The position numbers were made by a program, and so were the translations under genes. Below the pieces are notes generated by a model that was not told the origin of the DNA, searched no databases, and saw nothing but the letters and a program-made list of their open reading frames with translations. Shown here one piece after another: positions 1 through 9,633 of a stretch of DNA of 64,000 nucleotides (the stretch's first letter is position 1; the number at the start of each line of letters is the position of its first letter). Source of the stretch: Polymorphobacter megasporae (GTDB taxonomy: Bacteria > Pseudomonadota > Alphaproteobacteria > Sphingomonadales > Sphingomonadaceae); assembly GCF_018982885.2 (NCBI RefSeq), contig NZ_CP081848.1, positions 2,046,001-2,110,000 on the forward strand. Direction: 5' to 3'.

Positions 1-2
1 CG

Positions 3-695
3 CGGCTGGTCCGCACCGACCCCGAACGGCTGGTGCAGAGCCACCTCGGCCTCGTCCGCAAGATCGCGTGGCACGTGCATGCGCGGGTTTCGAGCGCGAT
101 CGAGGTCGAGGACTTGATCCAGATCGGCATGATCGCGCTGATCGAAGCGGCGCGCGGGTTCGAGGATCGGGGACACGCCGCCTTCGCCACCTACGCCACC
201 GTCCGGGTGCGCGGGTCGATGATCGACCAGTTGCGCAAGTCGGCGACTTTGGTCCGCTCGGCGATCCGGCGGCGGCGCGAGTTCGGCATCGCGCGGGCCT
301 CGCTCGAAGGGCTGCTCGGGCGTCCCGCGACCGACGAGGAGATGGCCGAGCGCGTCGAGATGACGATCGACGCGTACCGGACCGCGGCGAACGCGACGCA
401 TGCGGTGCGCTACGAATCGATCGACGATGTCTATTCGGATCACAGCGAGTGGTTTGCCGACGATACGCCGAGCGCGTTCGACGCGTTGGCGCGTGGCGAT
501 CTCAAGCGCGCGATCAGCACCGCGGTAGGCAACCTCCCCGAGCGCGAGGCGCTGGTTCTGCAGCTTTATTACGTCGAGGAAATGAACCTCGAGGAGATCG
601 GGCAGGTGCTCGATGTCGGTGCGGCGCGGGTCTGCCAGATCAAGAAGGCGGCGCTCGACAAGCTGCGCGTCAAGCTTAGCGGCTTCGATGCCTAG
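3..695 (+). CDS. fliA: Flagellar RNA polymerase sigma-28 factor FliA (5' end outside window)
   Basis: Sigma factor of the FliA/WhiG type, which directs RNA polymerase to late flagellar and chemotaxis promoters. The frame is open to the left edge, so the first few codons lie outside the window; about 230 codons are present, close to the full family length. Region 2 is clear (DLIQIGMIALIEAARGF followed by FATYATVRVRGSMIDQLR), and region 4 holds the C-terminal helix-turn-helix (LPEREALVLQLYYVEEMNLEEIG, then a basic recognition helix). A GTG at 33 is an internal in-frame codon and unlikely to be the start. The 3' end overlaps the convergent gene at 692 by four bases. Flagellar genes presumably lie to the left. 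The family call is secure. Confidence 0.93.
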   Translation, partial: RLVRTDPERLVQSHLGLVRKIAWHVHARVSSAIEVEDLIQIGMIALIEAARGFEDRGHAAFATYATVRVRGSMIDQLRKSATLVRSAIRRRREFGIARASLEGLLGRPATDEEMAERVEMTIDAYRTAANATHAVRYESIDDVYSDHSEWFADDTPSAFDALARGDLKRAISTAVGNLPEREALVLQLYYVEEMNLEEIGQVLDVGAARVCQIKKAALDKLRVKLSGFDA

Positions 696-1078
696 TGCGG
701 CGCAACCAGCCCGACCGCGTGGAGGACGACCGCTTCGGCGATCATCACAGCCAGCCAATAGCCGCATTCGGCGGCGACCGCCCCAGCCGCAATGCCGCGT
801 GAGCGGAGGCTGACGACGGCAGCGGGAACGACGAAGCCGATCCAAATGACGACCGCACTGCCGATCGCCATGACCCACGCCCCGGCCTTGGGCGGCGCGA
901 GGATCAGGGCCCCGGCGAGGATCGCGGTCAGCCACGCCTCGGCGACGAAATTGGTAATCGTCAGGCCGAGTGCGATCCGTCCGCGCCGCCCCGCCGCCGC
1001 GTGATACGCCGCGCCGACCGCGAGGCCGATGAGCGTCGTGACGATAATCTGCCAGCCGTTCTGGACGATGTAGATCAT
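692..1078 (-). CDS. Small multi-pass membrane protein, DUF1761-like
   Basis: A 128-residue protein with about four hydrophobic segments (near residues 8-27, 38-60, 66-86 and 98-122) and almost no charge outside the loops. Length and layout resemble the DUF1761 family of small inner-membrane proteins, whose function is unknown; that assignment is tentative. The start was set at the ATG at 1078 because the open frame above it has no hydrophobic character and antiparallels other genes. It is the last of three small leftward genes (1505 to 692) that all encode predicted membrane proteins, so they may be co-transcribed. It converges on fliA with a four-base overlap. Confidence 0.6.
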   Translation of the reverse strand: MIYIVQNGWQIIVTTLIGLAVGAAYHAAAGRRGRIALGLTITNFVAEAWLTAILAGALILAPPKAGAWVMAIGSAVVIWIGFVVPAAVVSLRSRGIAAGAVAAECGYWLAVMIAEAVVLHAVGLVAPH

Positions 1079-1157
1079 GTCGCTCTCCGTCGCATGGTGC
1101 GGGCTGAAGAACGCGCTGCTTTGCCTAAGGCTGCGGGGCGCGATGCCGCGCCAGCCC

Positions 1158-1328
1158 TCAGCCTCCGGCGGCGCGGATGAGCGCTGCCATGACCGTACCG
1201 AAGCCGACGATGACGCCGAGATAGATGGTGATGAACGTCGCAGCCGAGCCGGCACGATCGGCGAGGTCGCTGCGGAAGACTGCGTCGCGGGGCATCAAGA
1301 ACGGCGACGAGCGTTCGGGATCGATCAT
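1158..1328 (-). CDS. 56-residue single-pass membrane protein
   Basis: Short frame starting with ATG at 1328, preceded by a strong Shine-Dalgarno (AAGGAGA about six bases upstream). The product has a polar N-terminal half (MIDPERSSPFLMPRDAVF) and one hydrophobic helix at about residues 30-51 (FITIYLGVIVGFGTVMAAL), ending in a short Gly-rich tail. I do not recognise the family. It lies 79 bases upstream of the DUF1761-like gene and 24 bases downstream of another small membrane frame on the same strand. The ribosome site and the clean amphipathic layout are the reasons for calling it. Confidence 0.55.
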   Translation of the reverse strand: MIDPERSSPFLMPRDAVFRSDLADRAGSAATFITIYLGVIVGFGTVMAALIRAAGG

Positions 1329-1352
1329 GGCAAATCTCCTTGGGCGCTTGGG

Positions 1353-1505
1353 TCAGCCGCGCAGCGCGTCGATCACGGCGACGACGGGAACCATGAGTGC
1401 CGCCGCGCCGAGGATCGTCAGCGACGCCGAGGCGGCGCATCGATCGATCAGGCATGGCCGGTCGCGAGCGCCGTCCACAGGTTGAGTAGGTTTCCGCTTC
1501 GCCAC
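1353..1505 (-). CDS. 50-residue putative membrane protein
   Basis: Frame of 50 codons with a GTG start at 1505 preceded by GGAGG at a spacing of seven bases. The N-terminal 25 residues are basic (VAKRKPTQP) and carry two cysteines; residues 26-46 form a strongly hydrophobic helix (SLTILGAAALMVPVVAVI). No family recognised. It would be the first gene of the small leftward group 1505-692. The GTG start and short length keep confidence low, but the ribosome site and the helix are what one expects of a real small membrane protein. Confidence 0.4.
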   Translation of the reverse strand: MAKRKPTQPVDGARDRPCLIDRCAASASLTILGAAALMVPVVAVIDALRG

Positions 1506-1601
1506 GCGAAGGCCTCCGTTGACCGTCGCCAAACACGCAGCGACCAGACCGATATGGGCCGGTCGGGCATTGGTTTGCCATGCGGGAAGCCGGGCCGCGC
1601 A

Positions 1602-1628
1602 TAAGAACGGCGTATAGATTGCCGATCG
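1602..1628 (+). promoter_or_regulatory. Possible sigma-28 (FliA) promoter
   Basis: TAAG at 1602-1605, fifteen bases, then GCCGATCG at 1621-1628. The known FliA consensus is TAAA, fifteen bases, GCCGATAA. Spacing is exact and six of the eight -10 bases agree. It lies 38 bases upstream of the antiporter start at 1667, and fliA itself is 900 bases away. A chance match in GC-rich DNA cannot be excluded. Confidence 0.35.
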
Positions 1629-1666
1629 TGCTTGCCTGCGCCAGATAGCCCGGGCTTAGGTCGCCG

Positions 1667-2854
1667 ATGATGGTTCTCGACGATCTCGAACAAGTCGGGC
1701 TGTTGCTGTTTGTTGCGGCGGTGGTCGCGATCGCGACCCAGCGCTTCCGCCTGCCGTACAGCGTCGGCCTGGTTGCGGCGGGTATCGGGCTCGCGGTGGC
1801 ACCGATCAGCCTCGACCTCAAGTTGTCGCGCGAGTTGATCTTCTCGATCTTCCTGCCGCCGATCGTGTTCGAGGCGGCGCTCAACCTTCACTGGCACGAC
1901 CTCCGTCGCAACGCGCCGCTGCTCGCGATGTTCGCGAGCGCCGGGGTTATCGTCGCGGCGATCGTCGTCGCGGCGGGGATGCACTTCCTCGCCGACTGGA
2001 GCTGGGCGGCGGCGGCGCTGTTCGGCGCATTGATCGCGGCGACCGATCCGGTGTCGGTAATCGCGACGTTCAAGAACGTGACGATCGATCCGCGTCTCCA
2101 TTTGCTCGTCGAGGGCGAGAGCCTACTGAATGACGGTACTGCCGCGGTTGCTTTCGCCGTCGTCCTCGCCGTTGTCGCCGGGCAGCACGCTGAACCGGAT
2201 GCGATCGGCTGGCTCGTGCTGCGGATGGTCGCCGGCGGGATTGCGTGCGGCGTTGCTGTCGCGTTCGGCCTGCTGCTCCTCGCGGGGCGGACCAAGGACG
2301 TCCTCGTCGAACTGACGCTGACAACGTTGATCGCGTACGGCTCGTTTCTCCTTGCCGACGCCGGTGGCATGTCGGGTGTGCTCGCGGCGCTGACCGCGGG
2401 GATCATCGTCGGCAATTCGGGGACTCTCGGCGCGATCTCGGCGACCAGCCGCGCCTCGTTGATCAACTACTGGGCGTATGTCGCCTTCCTCGCCAACTCG
2501 CTGATCTTCCTGCTGATCGGCGCGCAAATAGCCCGCCAGCCGTTCACCGACGTCATCGGCCCGGCGGCGATCGCCATCGTCATCGTCCTCGTCGGCCGCG
2601 CCGTCGCGATTTACGGCCTGTCGGGGCTATTCGCGTGGAGCCGCCAGCGCGTCGAACTTCGTCACCAGCACGTCCTCGTCTGGGGCGGATTGCGCGGAGC
2701 CCTCGCGCTCGGGCTCGTCTTCGGGCTGCCGCTCGACCTGCCGGGACGCGGACAGATCGTCACCGTGGCGTTCGCGGTGGTCGCCTTCTCGATCGTCGTC
2801 CAGGGGCTGACGATGACGCCGCTGCTGCGTTGGCTCAAGCTGATCGGCGAATAG
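1667..2854 (+). CDS. CPA1-family Na+/H+ antiporter
   Basis: Inner-membrane cation/proton antiporter of the CPA1 (NhaP-like) family, 395 residues with about twelve hydrophobic segments and no large cytoplasmic tail. Family landmarks are the ATDPVSVIATF segment near residue 126 and EGESLLNDGTA near residue 150, which carry the ion-binding Asp residues. A second in-frame ATG follows the first, so the start is uncertain by one codon; a weak TTAGG lies upstream. A sigma-28-like element sits at 1602-1628. It converges on glycerol kinase with an 18-base gap. The ion specificity cannot be read from the sequence. Confidence 0.9.
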   Translation: MMVLDDLEQVGLLLFVAAVVAIATQRFRLPYSVGLVAAGIGLAVAPISLDLKLSRELIFSIFLPPIVFEAALNLHWHDLRRNAPLLAMFASAGVIVAAIVVAAGMHFLADWSWAAAALFGALIAATDPVSVIATFKNVTIDPRLHLLVEGESLLNDGTAAVAFAVVLAVVAGQHAEPDAIGWLVLRMVAGGIACGVAVAFGLLLLAGRTKDVLVELTLTTLIAYGSFLLADAGGMSGVLAALTAGIIVGNSGTLGAISATSRASLINYWAYVAFLANSLIFLLIGAQIARQPFTDVIGPAAIAIVIVLVGRAVAIYGLSGLFAWSRQRVELRHQHVLVWGGLRGALALGLVFGLPLDLPGRGQIVTVAFAVVAFSIVVQGLTMTPLLRWLKLIGE

Positions 2855-2872
2855 GCTCGCGTTCGCTGCGCC

Positions 2873-4366
<1,494 letters not shown>

Positions 4367-4712
4367 GAGAGGTCGCTTTCATCGGTGGGTTGTCGGATTG
4401 CCGTGCCCGCGATGACGCAAAGCCGACGCTAACTAATTGAGCAAAAAGAAGAAATAACAGTTCGACGATCTGTAATGCCAGGTCTCCGCGCTGTGCCGAC
4501 GACCGTCACGCGGGCTAAGTTCAAAATAAGTTCACACTAAAACGTATGTTTTGCGTTTCGCCTTCCCTGCGGAATGCCTGAAAAACCAGCAATGAGAAAG
4601 AACACGCACCGCCCGTTGGCGACCTGAAGTGCTAGCGCGCTTCGAGGGGTGTAGGACAGGGGAAAATGGCAGGTTCCCGGCGGCTTCCGCCCAACCTGTA
4701 ATCGGCGCGGCG
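4367..4712. other. Gene-free spacer upstream of glpK
   Basis: 346 bases without a credible gene. Two AT-rich patches (about 4430-4462 and 4518-4555) stand out against the GC-rich background and are the likely site of the glpK promoter on the minus strand. No hairpin or repeat was recognised. The short open frames here antiparallel nothing and show no protein-like composition. Confidence 0.6.
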
Positions 4713-5810
4713 TTACCGCGCCTGCGCCTCGCCAGCGGCCAGCATATCGCCTCGCTGAACGGCAACAGCGACTGCACCCGACCGATCGACCGTTATGGCG
4801 AGCGCATTAGCCATATCCGGTGCGCCGGGCAGGTTGGCGATGCGGTTGCGCGGCGCGTTCTTCTCCGGCCCGCTCCGCGTCGCATAATGGAGTTGCCAAA
4901 GCTCCTTGAGACGCGGCGACGCCATCGCCGTGTCGAATGTCGCGGCGTCGCCACCCTTGGTCGGGCCGTTGGCGACGACGATGAAGCGCGGTGCGACGGA
5001 GTCGAGCAGCGCCGGGCTGTTGCTGAGATCGCTGCCGTGGTGGGTTGCCACCATCAGGTCGATCGGCCCGATCAGGTCGACCGGGCAAACCAGCCGGTTT
5101 TCCACGTTCCACGTCGTGTCACCGAGCGACAGGATGCGCGCCTTGCCCCATGTCGCGAGGAAGCCGATCGAGCGCGGGTTCTCCTCCCCGCCGTTGGCGT
5201 CCTTGGTCGTCGTTCGGTCACAGCCGACGCCAGGCTTGCCGCCTTGCGCCAGCGGGTGGGTGATCACTTGCCCGTCGGCGTCGACCGCATTGAGGACAAG
5301 CCCGTCGATTTTCAGCGTTGCTCCCGGCTGCATGACGATGTGCTTCCGCCCAGCGATCGCGGCGAGATATTTTGGGTAGAGGGTCGCGGTCGCCGTCGTC
5401 AGCTGCTCCGCCGTCGCGCCCGATGGCGGCACCTCGCGGTTCGGACCGTGGTCGACGAATGTCCCGACTGGGATCAGCGCGAGAAGGTCCTGCACCCCGC
5501 CGACATGGTCGACGTGATAATGCGTGACGAGGACATAATCGATCCGGCTGAGCCCGAGCGCCTTCGCCGCGCGGACGATGCGCTCGGCGCTGCTCGTCGC
5601 CGGTGGCGGCATCGCACCGGCAGCGACCGCCGGGCCGCCCATGCCCTTCGGCCAACCCGTATCGACGAGCAAAGAATGTCCCTCGGGCGTGACATAAAGC
5701 GTCGCCGAGCCGCCCTCGACGTCGACGAGGACCATCCGCAGCGTGTCGCGCGGCGCGGCGCCGCCGAGCGCCAATGCCGCCGCGCCGATCAGGATGGCAT
5801 GCTTCATCAT
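4713..5810 (-). CDS. Exported metallo-beta-lactamase-fold hydrolase (ComEC-type MBL domain)
   Basis: 365-residue protein with an N-terminal signal peptide (MMKHAILIGAAALALGGAA) and a metallo-beta-lactamase domain. The metal-binding motif THYHVDHVGG lies near residue 97. Later metal or active-site positions are GDTTWN near 232 and ATHHGSD near 255, as in the stand-alone relatives of the ComEC extracellular domain. The substrate is not known. Its ATG overlaps the stop of the aldose 1-epimerase gene by four bases (5807-5810), so the two are almost certainly translated together. The pairing with an exported mutarotase in a sugar-oxidation locus suggests a periplasmic ester, lactone or phosphodiester substrate; that is inference only. 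Confidence 0.85.
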   Translation of the reverse strand: MMKHAILIGAAALALGGAAPRDTLRMVLVDVEGGSATLYVTPEGHSLLVDTGWPKGMGGPAVAAGAMPPPATSSAERIVRAAKALGLSRIDYVLVTHYHVDHVGGVQDLLALIPVGTFVDHGPNREVPPSGATAEQLTTATATLYPKYLAAIAGRKHIVMQPGATLKIDGLVLNAVDADGQVITHPLAQGGKPGVGCDRTTTKDANGGEENPRSIGFLATWGKARILSLGDTTWNVENRLVCPVDLIGPIDLMVATHHGSDLSNSPALLDSVAPRFIVVANGPTKGGDAATFDTAMASPRLKELWQLHYATRSGPEKNAPRNRIANLPGAPDMANALAITVDRSGAVAVAVQRGDMLAAGEAQAR

Positions 5811-6946
5811 CGGTCCTTCTTGTCGGTCGAGAACACATAGTCGGTGACCGAATGGAACACTGCGCCGGGGCGGAGGACGGTCGTCGGAAATTCGGGGCGG
5901 TTCGGACTGTCGGGGAAGTGCTGAGTTTCGAAGGCGATCGCATCGCCCTGCCGCAGGGTTCGCCCATTCGCGCCGGGGGTGCCGCCGCTGAAATGATTGG
6001 CGGTGTAGATTTGCACGCCGGGTTCGGTGGTGCGGACCTCGAGGCGGCGTCCGCTTTTCGGATCGTAGAGCCTGACCGCGAGCGGCACCGCGGCACCGGG
6101 CTCGCCATCGAGCACGAAATTATGATCGAGGCCGCGCCCCAGCATCATCTGCGGATGCGTCGAATAGACTCGCTCGCCGATCCGCGTCGGCTTGCGGAAA
6201 TCGAAGGGCGTGCCCGCGACCGGGGCAAGATCGCCGGTCGGGATCTGCGTGGCATCGGTCGGCGTATAGCGGCTCGCGTGAACTTGCAGGATCTGGTTGT
6301 AGACCGGCCCGGAGGCCGCGCCACCGATGTTGAAATAGCTGTGGTTGGTCAGGTTGATGACGGTCGGTTTGGTCGTCGTCGCGCGATAGTCGATCCGCAA
6401 ATCGCCGTCGTTGTCGAGCGCGTAGGTCATGTGGACGGTGAGCTGGCCGGGGAATCCGCCCTCGCCATCGGCGGCGACATAGGTCAGCTCGGTCCCGGCA
6501 ACCCCTGCGCGTTCGTAGGTCGTTGCCTGCCACAGGCGGCTTGCGAAGCCAGTGGGGCCGCTGTGGAGCACGACCCTGGTTACCGGGTCCGCGCCGTCGA
6601 TCTTGTAGAATTTGCCGTCGAGGGTGAAGCCGCCGCTGGCGATGCGATTGGCGTAACGCCCGACGACGCTGTTGAACGTCCCGGCCGTGTCCCAGGCGGC
6701 AAAGTCGGGTTCGCCAAGGACAATATTATCGATCCGGCCGGTGCGGTCGGGTGTTTCGATCGACAGGATCGCGCCGCCGCGCGTCGAGACGCGGACGGTG
6801 GTGCCGGTATCGTTGCGCAGCGTGATGACCTCGACTGCCTCGCCGTTCGCCGATGTCCCGAACGGTGCGCGGCTCGCCGAGACGGCATGTCCGGGCGTGG
6901 CGGCAAGCACGGCAACGACCGCTGCGAGAATTGGGACCCGAACCAT
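5807..6946 (-). CDS. galM: Exported aldose 1-epimerase (mutarotase)
   Basis: Interconverts alpha and beta anomers of glucose and related aldoses. Start placed at ATG 6946: it has a GGGGAG ribosome site and opens a signal peptide (MVRVPILAAVVAVLAATPGHA); the frame above it is not protein-like. GalM landmarks are VVGRYANRIASGGFTLDG, the NLTNHSYFNIGG segment with the catalytic His, and the C-terminal FETQHFPDSPNRPEFP with the catalytic Glu. Length 379 fits an exported GalM. It is divergent from the PQQ dehydrogenase (242 bases between starts) and coupled to the downstream MBL gene. A mutarotase in the periplasm would feed the beta anomer to a periplasmic glucose dehydrogenase. Confidence 0.92.
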   Translation of the reverse strand: MVRVPILAAVVAVLAATPGHAVSASRAPFGTSANGEAVEVITLRNDTGTTVRVSTRGGAILSIETPDRTGRIDNIVLGEPDFAAWDTAGTFNSVVGRYANRIASGGFTLDGKFYKIDGADPVTRVVLHSGPTGFASRLWQATTYERAGVAGTELTYVAADGEGGFPGQLTVHMTYALDNDGDLRIDYRATTTKPTVINLTNHSYFNIGGAASGPVYNQILQVHASRYTPTDATQIPTGDLAPVAGTPFDFRKPTRIGERVYSTHPQMMLGRGLDHNFVLDGEPGAAVPLAVRLYDPKSGRRLEVRTTEPGVQIYTANHFSGGTPGANGRTLRQGDAIAFETQHFPDSPNRPEFPTTVLRPGAVFHSVTDYVFSTDKKDR

Positions 6947-7155
6947 CGACTGCTCCCCGTCCCCGCCGCGGTGGTTCGCAGCCCGGTCTGGTCGAACCGC
7001 TGTATTCAGAAGACGCCTCTTGCTTGTCAAGGCAGCGCAAGGTCGGGGGTAGACGGCCGGGCGTCGGGGATTACCAATTACCGCCTGCCGGCTTGGGCGG
7101 GTGTGACGCGCGATGGTCGCGCAAACGGCTTGATGCGATCGCCTGTCTTGGGCAT

Positions 7156-7165
7156 CTGTATACAG
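7156..7165. promoter_or_regulatory. CTGTATACAG palindrome, possible FadR-family operator
   Basis: Perfect ten-base palindrome in the divergent region between galM and the PQQ dehydrogenase, 23 bases upstream of the proposed dehydrogenase start. Operators of FadR-type GntR regulators for sugar acids often centre on GTATAC. Such a regulator is encoded at 20453-21139. No second exact copy was found in the other control regions of the locus, so the link is speculative. Confidence 0.25.
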
Positions 7166-7188
7166 TCGGTCGGTGCGGCGAGGCTGAA

Positions 7189-9624
7189 GTGCAGGCGACA
7201 GATTCGGGATTGCGCGGACGGGTCATCGGCGGGGCGGCGATCGGGTTGGTCGCGTTGAGCCTCGCAGTGGTGCCGGATTCGGGACGAGCGCAGGGACGCG
7301 CCGATACGCCGACCAACCCTTATGCCGGCAACCGCGCGATGGCCGCCGCCGGCGCCACGCTGTTCGCGCAAACGTGTGCCGCCTGTCATGGCGAAGGCGG
7401 GGCAGGGAGTGCGCGGGCACCGGCGCTGAACGGCTCGCTCGCGCACGGCGACGAGGCGTACGACATCTTCCGGACGATCCACGACGGCGTGCGCGGCGCG
7501 GCGATGCCGAGCTTTTCGGCGCTGCCGGCGAACGAGATCTGGAAGCTCGTCACCTACATCCAGAGCCTCGGGTCGAAGCCCGTCGCGTCCGCCGCCGTCG
7601 CCGTCGCGGCGCGACCCGCGGGCGATGCCGCCGCCGGTGCGCGGCTGTTCTTCGCGGCGGGCGGCTGCGGTGGCTGCCACGAGATCAATGGCCGCGGCGC
7701 CGTCGTCGCCAGCGATCTCTCCGACATCGGGCGCAAGCCGATTGCGGCGATCCGCAGCGAAGTGCTGCACGAGCCGCCGTCACGACCGCCGCGCGATCCG
7801 TTCAGCGTCGCCGACGTGACCCTGATGGACGGCTCGACCGTGAACGGCGTGATCAAGCGCCGCGACACCTTCACGCTGCAGCTGCAGCAGTCCGACGGCG
7901 CGTTCATCCTGCTCGACAACGCGCGGGTTCGCACGGTGAAGGTAACGGCGACCGGCGGCCCGCGCGATACCGGCGAACGGCTCGGGGCCAGCGGTGTCGA
8001 TGCGCTGGTCGCGTATCTGGCGCAGCAGAAGCGGCGCGATTTCACGCAGACGATCATGGCGAAGCTTCCCGCGGGCCTTCCCGCCAGGCGCATCGCCGCG
8101 GCGGACGAACCGCACAACTGGCTGACCTATTGGGGGGACTACCGGGGCCAGCATTTCTCGCCGCTGACGCAGGTTTCGACCGCCAACGTCGCGACACTGC
8201 AGCTGCGCTGGACCGCATCGCTTCCCGGTGAGAGCCCGTTGCAAACGACTCCGCTGGTCGTCGACGGCATCGTCTATACGAGCGGGCCTCCGGGCGATGT
8301 CTATGCGCTCGATGCGCGGACCGGTCAGCAATTGTGGAAGTTCAGCCGGGCACAGGACGTCCGCAATCCGTACCAGATCAACCCGTCGAACCGCGGCGTC
8401 GCCGTGCTCGGATCGCGGGTGTTCTTTAACACGCTCGACGACAACCTCATCGCGCTCGATGCGCGGTCAGGGCGCGAACTGTGGGAGCATCGCCTTGCCG
8501 ACACGATGCGCGGCTACACGATGACCGGCGCACCGCTCGCGCTCGGCGACCGGATCGTCGTCGGCATGGCGGGGGGCGAGGAGGGGGTCAGCGGCTTCCT
8601 CTCGGCGTTCGATCCGGCGACCGGCGCGCAATTGTGGCGCTTCGACACGATCCCCGGCCCGGGCGTTCCCGGTCACGAAACCTGGACCGGCGACAGCTGG
8701 AAGACCGGCGGCGGCGCGACGTGGCTGACCGGCAGCTACGACGCCGACCTCGACCTCGTCTATTGGACGGTCGGGAATCCCGGGCCCGACTTCAACCCCG
8801 TCGTCCGCCGCGGCGACAATTTATACACCGACTCGGTCATCGCGCTCGACGCAAAAACCGGGCGGCTCAAATGGCATTACCAGTTCACGCCGAACGACAG
8901 CCACGACTGGGATGCTGTCGCCGGCCTCGTCCTCGCCGACCGCGTCGTCGACGGCCGCCCGCGCAAGCTGCTGCTGCACGCCGATCGCAACGGCTTTTTC
9001 TACACCCTCGACCGGACCGACGGCGCCTTCGTCTCGGGCAAGAATTTCGTCAGGCAGACGTGGAACGCCGGCTTCGACGCCAATGGCCGCCCGCAGGTCC
9101 GCGCTGACTCGGTTGCCACCCGGAGTGGCCAGCGCGTTTTCCCGGCGGTCGGCGGGACCAATTTCCAGGCCCCGTCGTACGACGCGGCGAGCGGGCTGCT
9201 CTACCTCGCGTTCCAGGATGCCGAGGGCTTCGCCAGCTACGGCGACGAGAAATACGAGCCCGGCAAGCAGTATCGGGCGGGCGGAAAGGTCGCCTCGCCC
9301 GAACCGCGCGTCGAGCCGGTGCAGGGCATCATGGCGCTCGATACCGTCACCGGTGAGAAGCGCTGGACCTTTCCCCTGACGCGCACGTCGCTGTCGGCGG
9401 GAGTTCTCGGCACGCGCGGCGGGCTGGTGTTCGCGGCCACTGCCGAGGGCTGGTTCATCGCGCTCGACGCCGCGACCGGCAAGCCGTTGTGGAAGGTGCA
9501 GACCGGCGGCCCGATCAGCGCATCGCCGATCAGCTATGCGGTCGGCGGCGAGCAGTTCGTTGCGATCGCCGCGGGCAACACGCTGATGAGCTTCGCGCTG
9601 CCCGCGAGCACGGCCGCCCGGTAA
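7189..9624 (+). CDS. PQQ-dependent dehydrogenase with two N-terminal c-type heme domains
   Basis: Periplasmic quinoprotein. From the proposed GTG at 7189 (811 residues): a signal peptide (about residues 8-35), heme motif CAACH at 63-67, heme motif CGGCH at 160-164, a linker like those next to heme-binding domains (MDGSTVNGVIKRRDTFTLQL), then an eight-bladed PQQ propeller from about residue 300 (WLTYWGDYRGQHFSPL, NRGVAVLGSRVFF, SWKTGGGATWLTGSYD, FTPNDSHDWDA). Alcohol and glucose dehydrogenases of this class usually carry cytochrome c at the C-terminus; here both hemes come first. No Cys-Cys pair is present. The longer upstream frame lacks a signal sequence. The substrate is inferred, from its neighbours, to be glucose or another aldose. 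Convergent with the beta-helix gene, nine bases apart. Confidence 0.85.
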   Translation: MQATDSGLRGRVIGGAAIGLVALSLAVVPDSGRAQGRADTPTNPYAGNRAMAAAGATLFAQTCAACHGEGGAGSARAPALNGSLAHGDEAYDIFRTIHDGVRGAAMPSFSALPANEIWKLVTYIQSLGSKPVASAAVAVAARPAGDAAAGARLFFAAGGCGGCHEINGRGAVVASDLSDIGRKPIAAIRSEVLHEPPSRPPRDPFSVADVTLMDGSTVNGVIKRRDTFTLQLQQSDGAFILLDNARVRTVKVTATGGPRDTGERLGASGVDALVAYLAQQKRRDFTQTIMAKLPAGLPARRIAAADEPHNWLTYWGDYRGQHFSPLTQVSTANVATLQLRWTASLPGESPLQTTPLVVDGIVYTSGPPGDVYALDARTGQQLWKFSRAQDVRNPYQINPSNRGVAVLGSRVFFNTLDDNLIALDARSGRELWEHRLADTMRGYTMTGAPLALGDRIVVGMAGGEEGVSGFLSAFDPATGAQLWRFDTIPGPGVPGHETWTGDSWKTGGGATWLTGSYDADLDLVYWTVGNPGPDFNPVVRRGDNLYTDSVIALDAKTGRLKWHYQFTPNDSHDWDAVAGLVLADRVVDGRPRKLLLHADRNGFFYTLDRTDGAFVSGKNFVRQTWNAGFDANGRPQVRADSVATRSGQRVFPAVGGTNFQAPSYDAASGLLYLAFQDAEGFASYGDEKYEPGKQYRAGGKVASPEPRVEPVQGIMALDTVTGEKRWTFPLTRTSLSAGVLGTRGGLVFAATAEGWFIALDAATGKPLWKVQTGGPISASPISYAVGGEQFVAIAAGNTLMSFALPASTAAR

Positions 9625-9633
9625 CCGCCCGGG

